A DNA stretch of 48,152 bases. Origin: a virus. The translations under genes were made by a program, and so were the position numbers. Numbering within the stretch: position 1 is the first letter of the stretch; every line of letters starts with the position of its first letter. The DNA lies in the IMG/VR virus record IMGVR_UViG_3300005471_000005, positions 1 through 48,152 of that record. One strand, given 5' to 3'. Positions 38,813 through 48,032 of this stretch are shown piece after piece. The notes beneath the pieces were generated by a model that ran no database searches, was not told the origin of the DNA, and saw only the letters and a list, made by a program, of their open reading frames with translations.

Positions 38813-39495
38813 TGGCAGCGCTTGGGGGGCTTATAGGAAAGGGCGGCGGGGCAATTGCCAACGTCGATCAAAACCTGCAAATCTGGGGGCTGTATCATCT
38901 TATAGGACAGACGGCATCGGTGGCTATCCTCGGGCTGGACCTTGGAGATTTTACTGTTGCCACAGATGGTTCCGTGACAGTCTCGCTTGTTGCATCAGTC
39001 AGTCAAACATCTGCTTGGTCCGCTGCGCAGCTCATTGCTGCTGACAGTTCCTCCTATGGCGAAAACGCTACGCCAATCTCCGTGAAGAATGGAGGGGCGG
39101 CAGTGCAAGTAACTGTACCGATTGTTGCCGGCTCCCCCTATGTCTCTCAAGGCCAGCGTCTTCGCCCTGTTACACAGGATGACGGAAAGGCCCAAACCGG
39201 GGCCATCCTTGGAAATATCCGTGTTGGCTATCAATACGCCGTCTTCATGCAAAACGCCCTTGTAGTACAGTTTGGTACTGTGTTGACGCCCTCTCCTTCC
39301 GGCAATATGGAACAGGTGGTTTTCAAAGACAGCGCTGGAGTGGACTTGGCGGCTGGGGTGGCGTTTAGTGGAATATTCTGGGGGCCGCTTACAGACACTA
39401 TGGGCTATGACAGCATGTTCTGTTGGCAAAATGTACGTCCGTACCCATGTACAATCGTGTCTAGCACGATGTTCCTTACACAAGCCGAGCACTGA
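38812..39495 (+). CDS. Tail-associated structural protein, 227 residues
   Basis: ATG 38812 in TAATG. Gly-rich N-terminus (AALGGLIGKGGGAIANVDQN), then beta-type sequence ending in NVRPYPCTIVSSTMFLTQAE. Probably virion-associated by context. No family recognised. Confidence 0.6.
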   Translation: MAALGGLIGKGGGAIANVDQNLQIWGLYHLIGQTASVAILGLDLGDFTVATDGSVTVSLVASVSQTSAWSAAQLIAADSSSYGENATPISVKNGGAAVQVTVPIVAGSPYVSQGQRLRPVTQDDGKAQTGAILGNIRVGYQYAVFMQNALVVQFGTVLTPSPSGNMEQVVFKDSAGVDLAAGVAFSGIFWGPLTDTMGYDSMFCWQNVRPYPCTIVSSTMFLTQAEH

Positions 39496-40343
39496 TGGCG
39501 ACGTTTACATTCCCAACCACGATGGGGCTTGGAGGGGTAGGTGGTCCTCCTTGGGCGAGCAACGCCCCCGCTTACTTTAACGGGAGTTCGTGGGTAAGAA
39601 ATCCAAGCACGACTGCTACTCCTCAGCCTGACACAACTCTTCTCGAAAACATCACCGCAGACATCACGAACCTTAAGGCAGAAGCGATAAAGGCGGCGGC
39701 GAGTGAGAAGGCTGCTCGCACACAAGCTGCTGGGTTTCTTCGAGAGGTCGAAGCATACAAGAACATTGGAGCGATTGCGGAAGAGAATGCGACATTGGAG
39801 GGAGCTGCTGGCGAAATCAAACAGCTCCAGGCCAACAGGGCGCTGATGAGAACTATAGGTAGCCAGAGGGCAAGCATAGCAGCCGCAGGGTTCGCGAACG
39901 CCGGCACGTCCCTTGATCTATACAAATCCTCCATGCAGCAAGGCTATCTAACGGATCAGCTTATCCGCGTGCAAACTGCTGTAACACAGGGTGGGTATTT
40001 TCAAGAAGCAGCGGCTGCACGGGCAGAGGCGGCTGGGGCGCAGGCAACTTCGGATGCAGCGCTTGAACTTGCACAGGGGGAAGCGGCAGCGGGGGCTCTT
40101 GCGACAGCCAACATGACCAAGCAGACTGTGGCTTTAAATGATTATTTCAAAACCACACGTCCTCGCGGCCTCAGCTCCCTCGATCAGCTTGTGACTAGCA
40201 CAATCTCAGGAGACATAAATCAGCCCCCTGAATTCAATATGGGAAATGTTTTTGGGGGTATTAATCCAGTAGATTGGGGGCCGGCCCCCCCAAGGTACGC
40301 TTCCTCGGGTTATGGTTCGTTGCCTCTTGGTAGAACCTTCTAA
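39495..40343 (+). CDS. Internal virion protein, coiled-coil type (T7 gp14-like)
   Basis: 282 residues, Ala/Gln/Glu-rich, with a long helical part (residues about 50-215) of the kind found in ejected core proteins. The part NRALMRTIGSQRASIAAAGF, ANAGTSLDLYKSSMQQ matches the conserved segment of internal virion protein B of podoviruses. The C-terminus is Gly/Pro-rich. It is probably ejected with the DNA. Confidence 0.7.
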   Translation: MATFTFPTTMGLGGVGGPPWASNAPAYFNGSSWVRNPSTTATPQPDTTLLENITADITNLKAEAIKAAASEKAARTQAAGFLREVEAYKNIGAIAEENATLEGAAGEIKQLQANRALMRTIGSQRASIAAAGFANAGTSLDLYKSSMQQGYLTDQLIRVQTAVTQGGYFQEAAAARAEAAGAQATSDAALELAQGEAAAGALATANMTKQTVALNDYFKTTRPRGLSSLDQLVTSTISGDINQPPEFNMGNVFGGINPVDWGPAPPRYASSGYGSLPLGRTF

Positions 40344-41089
40344 TGCCGAACATTGTAGAATACACCGCACCGAACGCTGACATCAATCCTTCTGAACGGG
40401 GAGCCGCTGCTTGGGGACATGCGGGGAGCCGAATAGGAACTCTCGCTAATGAAGAGGCAAGCTTTCAACGACAAGCTGGAAGCCTAGCTGCCGCTGCCGC
40501 CAAGCAGCGCATGTGGCCGTTTGATATACTTAAGCTATATCAAATCCAAGCCGCGCAGGAAGCGAAGGAAGCGGCGGGGGGCGGGGGTGATAATGTAAAG
40601 ATCGCCAACCGTGGGCGAGCCAGCGATCCGTTCGCGGCAGGACGTACTACCGGGGCAATCCCACAAGGCATCGAGCAGCTTAGCGCAGGCGTTGGGGCTT
40701 TGGGAAGGGGACTGGCTGATGGTGGGTATCAGGCCGCGCGGATGCCACAAGGAGGTGGAGGTAGTGGGGGCGGTATTGAAGAGCCTAGCGGGCCTGATTA
40801 CACATTGTTGGGAGGAGAACTTGTTTCCATGCGAGGGGAGAGACAGGCGGAAGCAGAGAGGCGAGCGGGAATAGATAAGGAAATGGGGCGCTATTGGCGA
40901 GAACAAACTGATTTGCGAGATTATTGGACACGTTACAATGGGCTAGACCCCGCCACAGGCGGCCCTTATGGCGATCCAAGCGGCTTTACCCCAAGCACTT
41001 CTACTGGAGGATATGGTGGGGATGTTTCCGCCCCGAGCCCAGATATCCCCTCTGGAGGGTCTCCGTATAATCCTCTTAATTGGTTCTAA
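40343..41089 (+). CDS. Internal virion protein candidate, 248 residues
   Basis: ATG 40343 in TAATG. A helical N-terminal third (RIGTLANEEASFQRQAGSLA, AAAAKQRMWPFDILKLYQIQ) is followed by long Gly-rich, low-complexity sequence (PQGGGGSGGGIEEP; TGGYGGDVSAPSPD). Composition and place between gp14-like and gp15-like genes suggest an internal virion or ejected protein. Confidence 0.6.
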   Translation: MPNIVEYTAPNADINPSERGAAAWGHAGSRIGTLANEEASFQRQAGSLAAAAAKQRMWPFDILKLYQIQAAQEAKEAAGGGGDNVKIANRGRASDPFAAGRTTGAIPQGIEQLSAGVGALGRGLADGGYQAARMPQGGGGSGGGIEEPSGPDYTLLGGELVSMRGERQAEAERRAGIDKEMGRYWREQTDLRDYWTRYNGLDPATGGPYGDPSGFTPSTSTGGYGGDVSAPSPDIPSGGSPYNPLNWF

Positions 41090-41091
41090 CA

Positions 41092-42651
41092 ATGGCTGAC
41101 GATTTCGAGGATATTACCGGCTCCCCGCCTGCGGAACAATCCCCCGCTATCCAGACGTTCCAGGATGCCTTCACACATCCCGTGGCGCAGGAATGGTCGG
41201 AGGAGGTTGGCGCTCGGCTCAATGATTACTTCACCCGACGCCAGATCGCTGACGAGAACATTGCTGCCGGTGAAACCTTCGTGCAGGACATGGAGAGTTT
41301 CAAATCCGGTCTTGTGCAGGGTGTACAAAAAGACCCGCACTTTGTCTACACGGCAATGGACATCGTGCCTCCAACGATTGATGCGTTCGGAAGAGCATTG
41401 CCAGAGTTCCCCGGCGACGAGCACGCAACCAATCTAACCAGCCATATCCAAGGGGAGATTGCGACTGCTGCCATCACGAAGATGGCGGAAGTGAATGCAC
41501 ATGCGGCAAGGACGATGCTTGGTGACGAGCGGATTAAGTCGCTGCTTGGGGAAAATGCCCAGGCGCTCCACACCTATATCAACTCTCAGGAAACCGCTCG
41601 GCAGATTGACTATCAGGCTGAGGTGGAAGCTCTGCAAGCGCAGGCGGCGTTGAAAGCCGACGTGGTTGCAGTTGAGAAGCTTTCTAATCTAGTGAACCCC
41701 GCAAGCAATACCGTGCAGTTTCCGGCGCAGTGGAACCAAAGCGTGTTGGCTGACCCGAACATTCCGCCGCCTGTAAAGGCTGGGCTTATCAATACATACG
41801 ATCACCTACGCCGCAATGGCGACATCGAACGCTCCGATCCGTTTGTAATCACCGATGCGATACGGCGTGCAGCCAATGGGGAGCCCCCTCCTGCTGGAGA
41901 GATCGCGCAACGCATTGGCAAAGACCTGACCTTGAGCGATGGACTGTCGCTTATGCGTCGGTTGTCTATCTCTCCTGCTGCCCATGCCGAGGCCCAAAAC
42001 ATCCAGCAAACTCTTGACGCTGTTCGCGAGCAGATTGCGCCGATAGATAGTGGGGCGGCGGGGGCAGCGGCGTATGGTCGCTTCGTCAACTGGTTCCTCC
42101 CCGAATACATGCGTCAGGGACCGTCCTCGCTCAACCCCCGTGCCGACAACTGGATGCTAAACCCAGAGGTGCCGGGCAATCCAATCGCACGGTTTCAGCC
42201 CACAGGGGATGATTTGGTTGGGATCGAACAACTTGCCAATCGAGCTAACCGTGCCATTCGCCCCTCTTTGGGTCAGATATTTAGCGGAGGGCGTGAGCAT
42301 ACGGCCCCGGTCTATGAGGCCCCAAAGGGCTATCAGTATGATGCTGGTGGGAACCTTGTGCCTACGCCTGTAGAGATGGGGGCTAAAGGTCCGTTCTACG
42401 GCGTCGAGCGCCCTTACACCGATCAGATGGTCAACCCTCCCGGCGTGGATAAGGACGCGGCTGGGCATCCGCTTGTGCAAATCAATACCGACAGCGGCCC
42501 CAAATGGGTATCCCCGCAGGAACTTCGCCAGCAACATCGCGGGCCACGTCCTATCGCCCCACCGCCATTGAGCGAAGAAGAACAACAGACCTTCCAGAAC
42601 ACCGGGCGCATTCCAACACGCGGTGTCCGTAGCCCACGTAGGAAGCGATGA
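41092..42651 (+). CDS. Internal virion protein (T7 gp15-like position)
   Basis: 519 residues from ATG 41092, two nt after the previous stop. Mostly helical in residues 20-330 (WSEEVGARLNDYFTRRQIAD, QALHTYINSQETARQIDYQA), with a Pro-rich C-terminal third. No enzyme motif, in particular no transglycosylase signature, is seen. Its place before a very large last internal protein fits the gp15 role in the ejection channel. Confidence 0.65.
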   Translation: MADDFEDITGSPPAEQSPAIQTFQDAFTHPVAQEWSEEVGARLNDYFTRRQIADENIAAGETFVQDMESFKSGLVQGVQKDPHFVYTAMDIVPPTIDAFGRALPEFPGDEHATNLTSHIQGEIATAAITKMAEVNAHAARTMLGDERIKSLLGENAQALHTYINSQETARQIDYQAEVEALQAQAALKADVVAVEKLSNLVNPASNTVQFPAQWNQSVLADPNIPPPVKAGLINTYDHLRRNGDIERSDPFVITDAIRRAANGEPPPAGEIAQRIGKDLTLSDGLSLMRRLSISPAAHAEAQNIQQTLDAVREQIAPIDSGAAGAAAYGRFVNWFLPEYMRQGPSSLNPRADNWMLNPEVPGNPIARFQPTGDDLVGIEQLANRANRAIRPSLGQIFSGGREHTAPVYEAPKGYQYDAGGNLVPTPVEMGAKGPFYGVERPYTDQMVNPPGVDKDAAGHPLVQINTDSGPKWVSPQELRQQHRGPRPIAPPPLSEEEQQTFQNTGRIPTRGVRSPRRKR

Positions 42652-45600
42652 GCGATAACGTTGATCCGTTAGCTGGGCGAACCTTTGGCGAGGAGGTTCC
42701 GCTACCGGCCTCCAACACCTCGGGCGAGGAAGTCTCGATCCCCGGCTATAGACCATCAGGTTTTCAGGATGGCCTAGAAAACGCACGGCAGTATGGTTAT
42801 GCTTGGTCCGCCATCCACGATCATCTCGCACAATCCACACTGGCTGCAATGGACTACGGCTACAGCGAGAACGAGATTGATCGGCATCTCGGGTTCAATG
42901 ATCCAAGCGATTTTGAAGGTCGGACGAGAGATAGCTGGGCCAAGCAGTTTGCTAGCGATCCAGACTTATTGACCGAGCTTTCTGCCCCTGGTCCGAAACT
43001 CGACCTGACAATGAACCCCTCTCTTCGACAGGATTACGCTGATGCCTTGTTGAAAGGGGATGTGAAAGGCCCGCGCGATTTTGCGGAGCGTTATGCCGCT
43101 GCCGCCCTCAACGCCGCGCACGAGCTGCATGGGCTGGACGCGAGCGATAACGAGGTGCTGACCAATCGGAGAGCGATGGCCGCTGAGCAGGCGCGGCGGC
43201 TTGCCCTGATGCTGCCCAATCGGGAAGACCTCGCCGATGGTGCGGTGGCGTTGTCAGGAGGAGACCCAAATCAAGCTGCTCGCGCCCGCCAAAATCTCTT
43301 GGATAATTGGGTTGCAACAGGCACAGGGATCATTGATGCAGCCACCCACGCGCAGACTGATCCCTCATTTCTAGATAGGCTTATGGGAGGTGTCGGCAAA
43401 GCCTTCCACGATCTTGGGCCACTTGGTGATTTAATCAGCGACCTAGGCTTCGGGATCGCTGCTGGCTTCGCCTTTCCTGACGAAGAGTTCCGTGCTCGAT
43501 ATGGCGCGGATAAGATCGCCGAAGCCTTACGCCAAGGCCCGCCGCCCAATCTCGCTGAGCATGTCACTGCCGCCATCACCCATGCCGTACTTGCGCCGGG
43601 CCGAGAATATGCACGGGCGCTGTTGGAGAGCGGCCCCGAAGTTGTCCAACGCGTGTTAGAGGGCAAAGGCTTCACCGTCGAGGAGGCGCTGGACCTCGCG
43701 TTTCTTGCGCTCACACCGGCTGCTGGCAAATATCCTGGGGGCAACCTTCCTCCCAATCCCGAAATTCTCCCACCTCTCCCAAGAACAGCGCTTCCGCCCC
43801 CTGAACCTGGATTGCCGGGTGCCCCTGGCGGTCCTATCATCGAACACGAACCCATTGGACCGCTGATTAAACTGCCTCCAATGCCACCGCTAGAGGTGAT
43901 TGATCCACTCGCGCCGCTCGGTACGCCAAGGCAATTGATTAGCCCCAAGGAAGCCCTTGGTCCAGTGCCTGCGGAAGAGCGCACGATCAATGCCGCTGCT
44001 CAAGAACTATCCGACATCCCTATCGCAGAACGTGAGGCTAAACTTCAAAAGCTGGCGGCGTTAGAGGTTGAAAACCAAGCCCCAGAAGGCGGCGGGACGT
44101 TCTTCCAACGCATCCTGCAACAGCAGATCGACCGCGGCGAAATCACCCCGCAGGCTGCCGCACGGATTGAGGAGCCAACGCCTCAGCACCTCACGGAACT
44201 TGCCGAGGGCTACGACGCCGCCAAATCCCTCTTCCAGCATTTTTACGGCATCCTCGGCGAAGTCCTTAAAGACGAGAGCGGCGCGCTACGCTGGCGCACA
44301 CCGGACCAGCAAGCCTTTTGGGATACCTTTGCGCGCTCACGCGATATCGCGCACCGCATCCTGATCCCCAACATCATGCGCGGCGTGAAGAATGATGTCT
44401 TGTTGTCTCGCATGATGGATAGCTATCGAGGTGATATTGCTCCTCATGTCAATGAGTTTGCCCGCGCCTCTCGCGCTGGTGATGGCATGGCAATGATTGA
44501 TAGCGAGATTGGCAAGTTCCTAGGCTATGTAGAGAATAGAAATTGGGGCGGGGTTCTTCGTAACTCCAAACTCCAACCGCTTGCTGACGCTCTCGCCGCC
44601 ATCGCGCAACACGGCGAAAAGATGATGCGTGATGCTAAGGCGGAAGGTCTTATTGACGACGTTAACATAATCGACAACTGGTACAAGCATCTCTGGAAAG
44701 ACCCCAAGGGGCCGAATTGGGAAAACCTTATGGCTCATTATGGGATGGGCAAACAAGGTTCTGGAAGTTTCCTTGGCGAACGCTCTTGGCCGACAATGTA
44801 CGATGGGATGAAGCTTGGGGTATCCCCGATGTTCGACAACCCAATAGATCAAGCTTTGTTTGGAGAACATCAAAGGTCTTATTACCTCAACGCCCTCCGT
44901 AGTATTAAACAAGCTAAGGCCGAGGGGCAAGTCTACTATGCATATCGCCCCGATAAACCTGGCGATATCGCCCTTGACGGTGTGCGTAACGAGGTATCAG
45001 CAGGCGGTATCCTTCGCCTTTATGGAGAGCCTGGGTTCGCACGAGCCTACAATAACATGCTATCTCAAGGTGCTAACGCTTATCCACTAGCGGCCTCAAC
45101 ATACCAACGCCTTCTTTGGGCAGGTAATATGTCCACGGCAATCAAACTGCTATGGCCCGGCTTTCACATGCGGGTGATGGGGATTGGAACGCTCGCTAGC
45201 GGCTTTGCACAGGGGATGGATGAAGTAGGCCGAGGAGAATTTCTCAAGGCTCTCGGAAGTTTTGGGAAGGTTGCCGTTGCCCCTGTTCAAATCGTCGATA
45301 ACCTATGGGTTGGTTTCCGTTCGATCTATCGCTATAACCGCGACATGAAAGACCCGGTGTTGGATTTGATAACGGAAGCCGGGCTTCGTGTGACACCACG
45401 ACAAAGCATCTACCATGTCGGGGCCGAGAGCCTTACAGAAACAATGAAACGTGGAGGCTTCATACCTACCCAAGGAAAATGGGATGTGGTTGGAGGCGTG
45501 CAGGAAATTGTCCGCACTATTGGTAGGGACATTCAAGCAACAGGAGGTGATCCGCGTGTCGAAGGAAGCCTTTATCGAATGTTCCGTCTACCGGATCGAG

Positions 45601-46637
45601 CAATCATTCAGCTTCCCCTTACAGAGGTCGGTCGTGTTATGCAGACGGCCACCTCTCCTTTCTTTGATTTCGTTATTCCAGCTCTTAAGGCAGGGGCGGC
45701 ATACAATCGTCTAAGCTCTTGGCTTGATAAGAACCGCTTTGCAACTGACGAACAAAAATGGTTCCAAGCCCGTCAGGTGGTTCGTGATGTTGAGAACCGC
45801 ATGGGAGAGTTGAACCAAGATGTTTTGTTTGGTCCCAAGCTAGCCAAACAGATTGCTAACCTTGGGATGGTATCGACAGGTTGGAAGTATGGCTCTTGGC
45901 GCGGCTTTCTTAGTGCTGTGGGGTATGATTTTGAGCGAGGAGGTAGGCTAGGCAAGCTCCAGTGGAACCAGCTTATGACAAACTCATTGATTGGCACTAT
46001 GGCTGTTTATTCTATGTTCAACGCACTAGAGCAAGTCGCGCATGGGCAGCCGCCTTTCTATAAAACAGATACAGCGATATATGATTTAATGAATGCCCGT
46101 ACAGGGGGCACCTCTCGTTGGGGAGGCCCCGCGCGCCTCATGGACCCTTCGGAGTTGAAGGAGGTTTATGACGCAGCTAAGGTTGTGCTTACAGCTATCT
46201 ACTCCCCAAAGGACGGGCCAACTGCCGCCGCTGAATACGTCATGAATGCCCTCAATCCTTTCTGGCACGCTGTTTATGGAACGATCACTGGAAGGGATGG
46301 GATCAGCCCCCAAGCGCGAAGCGTTTATGATCGTCCTGGCGGTTATCCGGCATTCCTAGAAGAAACCTTTGGGCCTATCGTGTATCAACAACTCAAGGAA
46401 ATTCGTCCTGGCTCGGGATTAAACCCAATCGAAGTCTTCATGGGAACGCGCGAAGCCGCCAAGTGGGTAACAAACTGGACCGAGTACATCCAAGCGGTCA
46501 ACAAAGGCCATGAACGAACAATGAAGGATGAGCTTCGACGTGAGCAATACAAACAGGGGATTACGCCCCCGAAGAAAGAGCGCGGCGGCAGACGCAACGA
46601 AAACAAACCCACTTGGGGCAAGGGCTGGTACCAATGA
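42648..46637 (+). CDS. Large internal virion / DNA ejection protein, 1329 residues
   Basis: ATG 42648 overlaps the previous stop (ATGA). The largest protein of the genome, in the place of T7 gp16. The N-terminal part has repeated helix pairs (QYGYAWSAIHDHLAQSTLAA, MDYGYSENEIDRHLGFNDP), a Pro-rich linker lies at about 365-430 (LPPNPEILPPLPRTALPPPE), and the rest is helical to the end. No lysozyme or polymerase motif is recognised. It probably forms part of the ejection conduit across the cell envelope. Confidence 0.75.
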   Translation: MSDNVDPLAGRTFGEEVPLPASNTSGEEVSIPGYRPSGFQDGLENARQYGYAWSAIHDHLAQSTLAAMDYGYSENEIDRHLGFNDPSDFEGRTRDSWAKQFASDPDLLTELSAPGPKLDLTMNPSLRQDYADALLKGDVKGPRDFAERYAAAALNAAHELHGLDASDNEVLTNRRAMAAEQARRLALMLPNREDLADGAVALSGGDPNQAARARQNLLDNWVATGTGIIDAATHAQTDPSFLDRLMGGVGKAFHDLGPLGDLISDLGFGIAAGFAFPDEEFRARYGADKIAEALRQGPPPNLAEHVTAAITHAVLAPGREYARALLESGPEVVQRVLEGKGFTVEEALDLAFLALTPAAGKYPGGNLPPNPEILPPLPRTALPPPEPGLPGAPGGPIIEHEPIGPLIKLPPMPPLEVIDPLAPLGTPRQLISPKEALGPVPAEERTINAAAQELSDIPIAEREAKLQKLAALEVENQAPEGGGTFFQRILQQQIDRGEITPQAAARIEEPTPQHLTELAEGYDAAKSLFQHFYGILGEVLKDESGALRWRTPDQQAFWDTFARSRDIAHRILIPNIMRGVKNDVLLSRMMDSYRGDIAPHVNEFARASRAGDGMAMIDSEIGKFLGYVENRNWGGVLRNSKLQPLADALAAIAQHGEKMMRDAKAEGLIDDVNIIDNWYKHLWKDPKGPNWENLMAHYGMGKQGSGSFLGERSWPTMYDGMKLGVSPMFDNPIDQALFGEHQRSYYLNALRSIKQAKAEGQVYYAYRPDKPGDIALDGVRNEVSAGGILRLYGEPGFARAYNNMLSQGANAYPLAASTYQRLLWAGNMSTAIKLLWPGFHMRVMGIGTLASGFAQGMDEVGRGEFLKALGSFGKVAVAPVQIVDNLWVGFRSIYRYNRDMKDPVLDLITEAGLRVTPRQSIYHVGAESLTETMKRGGFIPTQGKWDVVGGVQEIVRTIGRDIQATGGDPRVEGSLYRMFRLPDRAIIQLPLTEVGRVMQTATSPFFDFVIPALKAGAAYNRLSSWLDKNRFATDEQKWFQARQVVRDVENRMGELNQDVLFGPKLAKQIANLGMVSTGWKYGSWRGFLSAVGYDFERGGRLGKLQWNQLMTNSLIGTMAVYSMFNALEQVAHGQPPFYKTDTAIYDLMNARTGGTSRWGGPARLMDPSELKEVYDAAKVVLTAIYSPKDGPTAAAEYVMNALNPFWHAVYGTITGRDGISPQARSVYDRPGGYPAFLEETFGPIVYQQLKEIRPGSGLNPIEVFMGTREAAKWVTNWTEYIQAVNKGHERTMKDELRREQYKQGITPPKKERGGRRNENKPTWGKGWYQ

Positions 46638-47797
46638 CCGCGCCTTTGAATATCAAGCTTGATATCCGAACGCCAATCCCTTCGGGATATATCATCGGGC
46701 GCTTAAGCCTCGGCACAGGCCCGGCTGAACTAATCAGTGTCGATAGCATTGGGGCGTTTGTCGCCAGCAGTGGAAGGGTAGCGGTTGGTGGGTCTGGGCT
46801 GACGCCGATAGCCAACAACAAGGTGCTGGGGAATACTAGCGGTGCGGCGGCGATGCCAACAGCCCAATCGCTAACACAGCCAGCGGCAGGGCTCACGATC
46901 ACAGGCGGTAGCAATGCGTTCACGTTTGCGCTGGCGAATGATCTAGCCGCGCTGGAAGGCATGGCTGGCACCGGCCTCGTCACACGCACCGCCAGCGAGA
47001 CCTACGCGCAGCGAACTATCACCGGTACGGCCAGCAACATCACGGTCACGAATGGTGATGGTGTTAGCGGCAACCCAACGATAGACTTACCAAATACCGC
47101 TGTATCTGCCGGAAGCTATACCGCAGCCAACATCACCGTAGACGCTAAAGGGCGGCTCACTGCGGCGTCGAACGGCTCGGGGGGAACTGGCGTTGGTCTC
47201 TATAACCAAATCCTGTCTGCTACACCTACATCTACCAGCACCGGCCTTAACACTTGGGGGCAGCAGAATGGAGCGACGGTTAACAATGCCTCCACTGGTA
47301 TCTGCATCACCGGCTCCGTCGTCGCCACCGACATCAGCATTCGTCATACCAACGGAACTGTGCCGTCCACTCCCTATACAATCACAGCCCTAATCGCAAC
47401 CGAAACAACCGATTTCGCTAATGCATTCGGCGCGGTGTTCGGCTGGTACGACGGAACAAAGATCGAAGTTATTACGCTTTATAGCAAGGCTGGTGGGGCT
47501 GAGGCACAGATCAATGTGCTTGACTACGCCACGCTTACAAGTGCCGCTGCCGCCGCCAACGTCCGCTTCTCTGGCACCACAAACCTTACCCGTGCTTGGT
47601 TCTCGATCACGGACGACGGAACCAACGTCACGTTCAACTATCTCCCCGAGGGGAATGCCGCAAACGCCCAACAGCTATACACCGTTGCAAAAGCAGCCGG
47701 CTACCTTGGAGCAACTGGCTACTCTAGCATTTGCTTTGGGGTGGCCCGACGAGGAGCGGGCTCCCATGTTACGCTGCTAAGCTGGACGCAGAGCTAA
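46634..47797 (+). CDS. Tail fibre protein
   Basis: 387 residues from ATG 46634 (ATGA). The N-terminal 60 residues are the probable virion-binding part. Residues 120-190 have the typical fibre shaft sequence RTITGTASNITVTNGDGVSG, NPTIDLPNTAVSAGSYTAAN, ITVDAKGRLTAAS. The C-terminal domain (NTWGQQNGATVNNASTGICI, later VTLLSWTQS) is a beta-sandwich likely to be the receptor-binding tip. It is the last gene of the rightward unit and converges with the leftward unit. Confidence 0.85.
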   Translation: MTAPLNIKLDIRTPIPSGYIIGRLSLGTGPAELISVDSIGAFVASSGRVAVGGSGLTPIANNKVLGNTSGAAAMPTAQSLTQPAAGLTITGGSNAFTFALANDLAALEGMAGTGLVTRTASETYAQRTITGTASNITVTNGDGVSGNPTIDLPNTAVSAGSYTAANITVDAKGRLTAASNGSGGTGVGLYNQILSATPTSTSTGLNTWGQQNGATVNNASTGICITGSVVATDISIRHTNGTVPSTPYTITALIATETTDFANAFGAVFGWYDGTKIEVITLYSKAGGAEAQINVLDYATLTSAAAAANVRFSGTTNLTRAWFSITDDGTNVTFNYLPEGNAANAQQLYTVAKAAGYLGATGYSSICFGVARRGAGSHVTLLSWTQS

Positions 47798-47856
47798 TAG
47801 CCCTTGCCCTTTTTCATTGGAGGGCTGTTCTTTGGCGCAACCTTCTTCTTCGCCAT
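47794..47856 (-). CDS. Lysine-rich micropeptide, 20 residues
   Basis: ATG 47856 overlaps the stop of the small membrane protein (TAATG) and has GGAGG eight nt upstream. The product is MAKKKVAPKNSPPMKKGKGY. Its stop lies opposite the stop of the tail fibre gene, at the point where the two units converge. A real but tiny gene is likely from the overlap and ribosome site; function unknown. Confidence 0.5.
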   Translation of the reverse strand: MAKKKVAPKNSPPMKKGKGY

Positions 47857-48032
47857 TACGCCTTCCTCCCGACAGGGGTAGTCGTAAGAAAGCGAAGCCC
47901 CATTACCGCGAGGCCCGCGCCAGAGGTAATCCAAGGACCATACGCGCTCCAATCAATACTGTCCGCGTAGGTGAGCAGCCCCGGCACAACCGCGAGCACC
48001 GCACCAAAACCTACCGTCCGCCAACCTTTCAT
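47856..48032 (-). CDS. Small membrane protein, holin-like, 58 residues
   Basis: ATG 48032 overlaps the endolysin stop (ATGA) and has AGGA eight nt upstream; the frame is open to ATG 48041 and 48071, which lie inside the endolysin gene. Two hydrophobic segments are visible (VGFGAVLAVVPGLLTY and YGPWITSGAGLAVMGL) and the end is RFLTTTPVGRK, a pattern common in holin-like proteins encoded beside phage endolysins. It is probably the holin or a holin partner. Confidence 0.75.
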   Translation of the reverse strand: MKGWRTVGFGAVLAVVPGLLTYADSIDWSAYGPWITSGAGLAVMGLRFLTTTPVGRKA

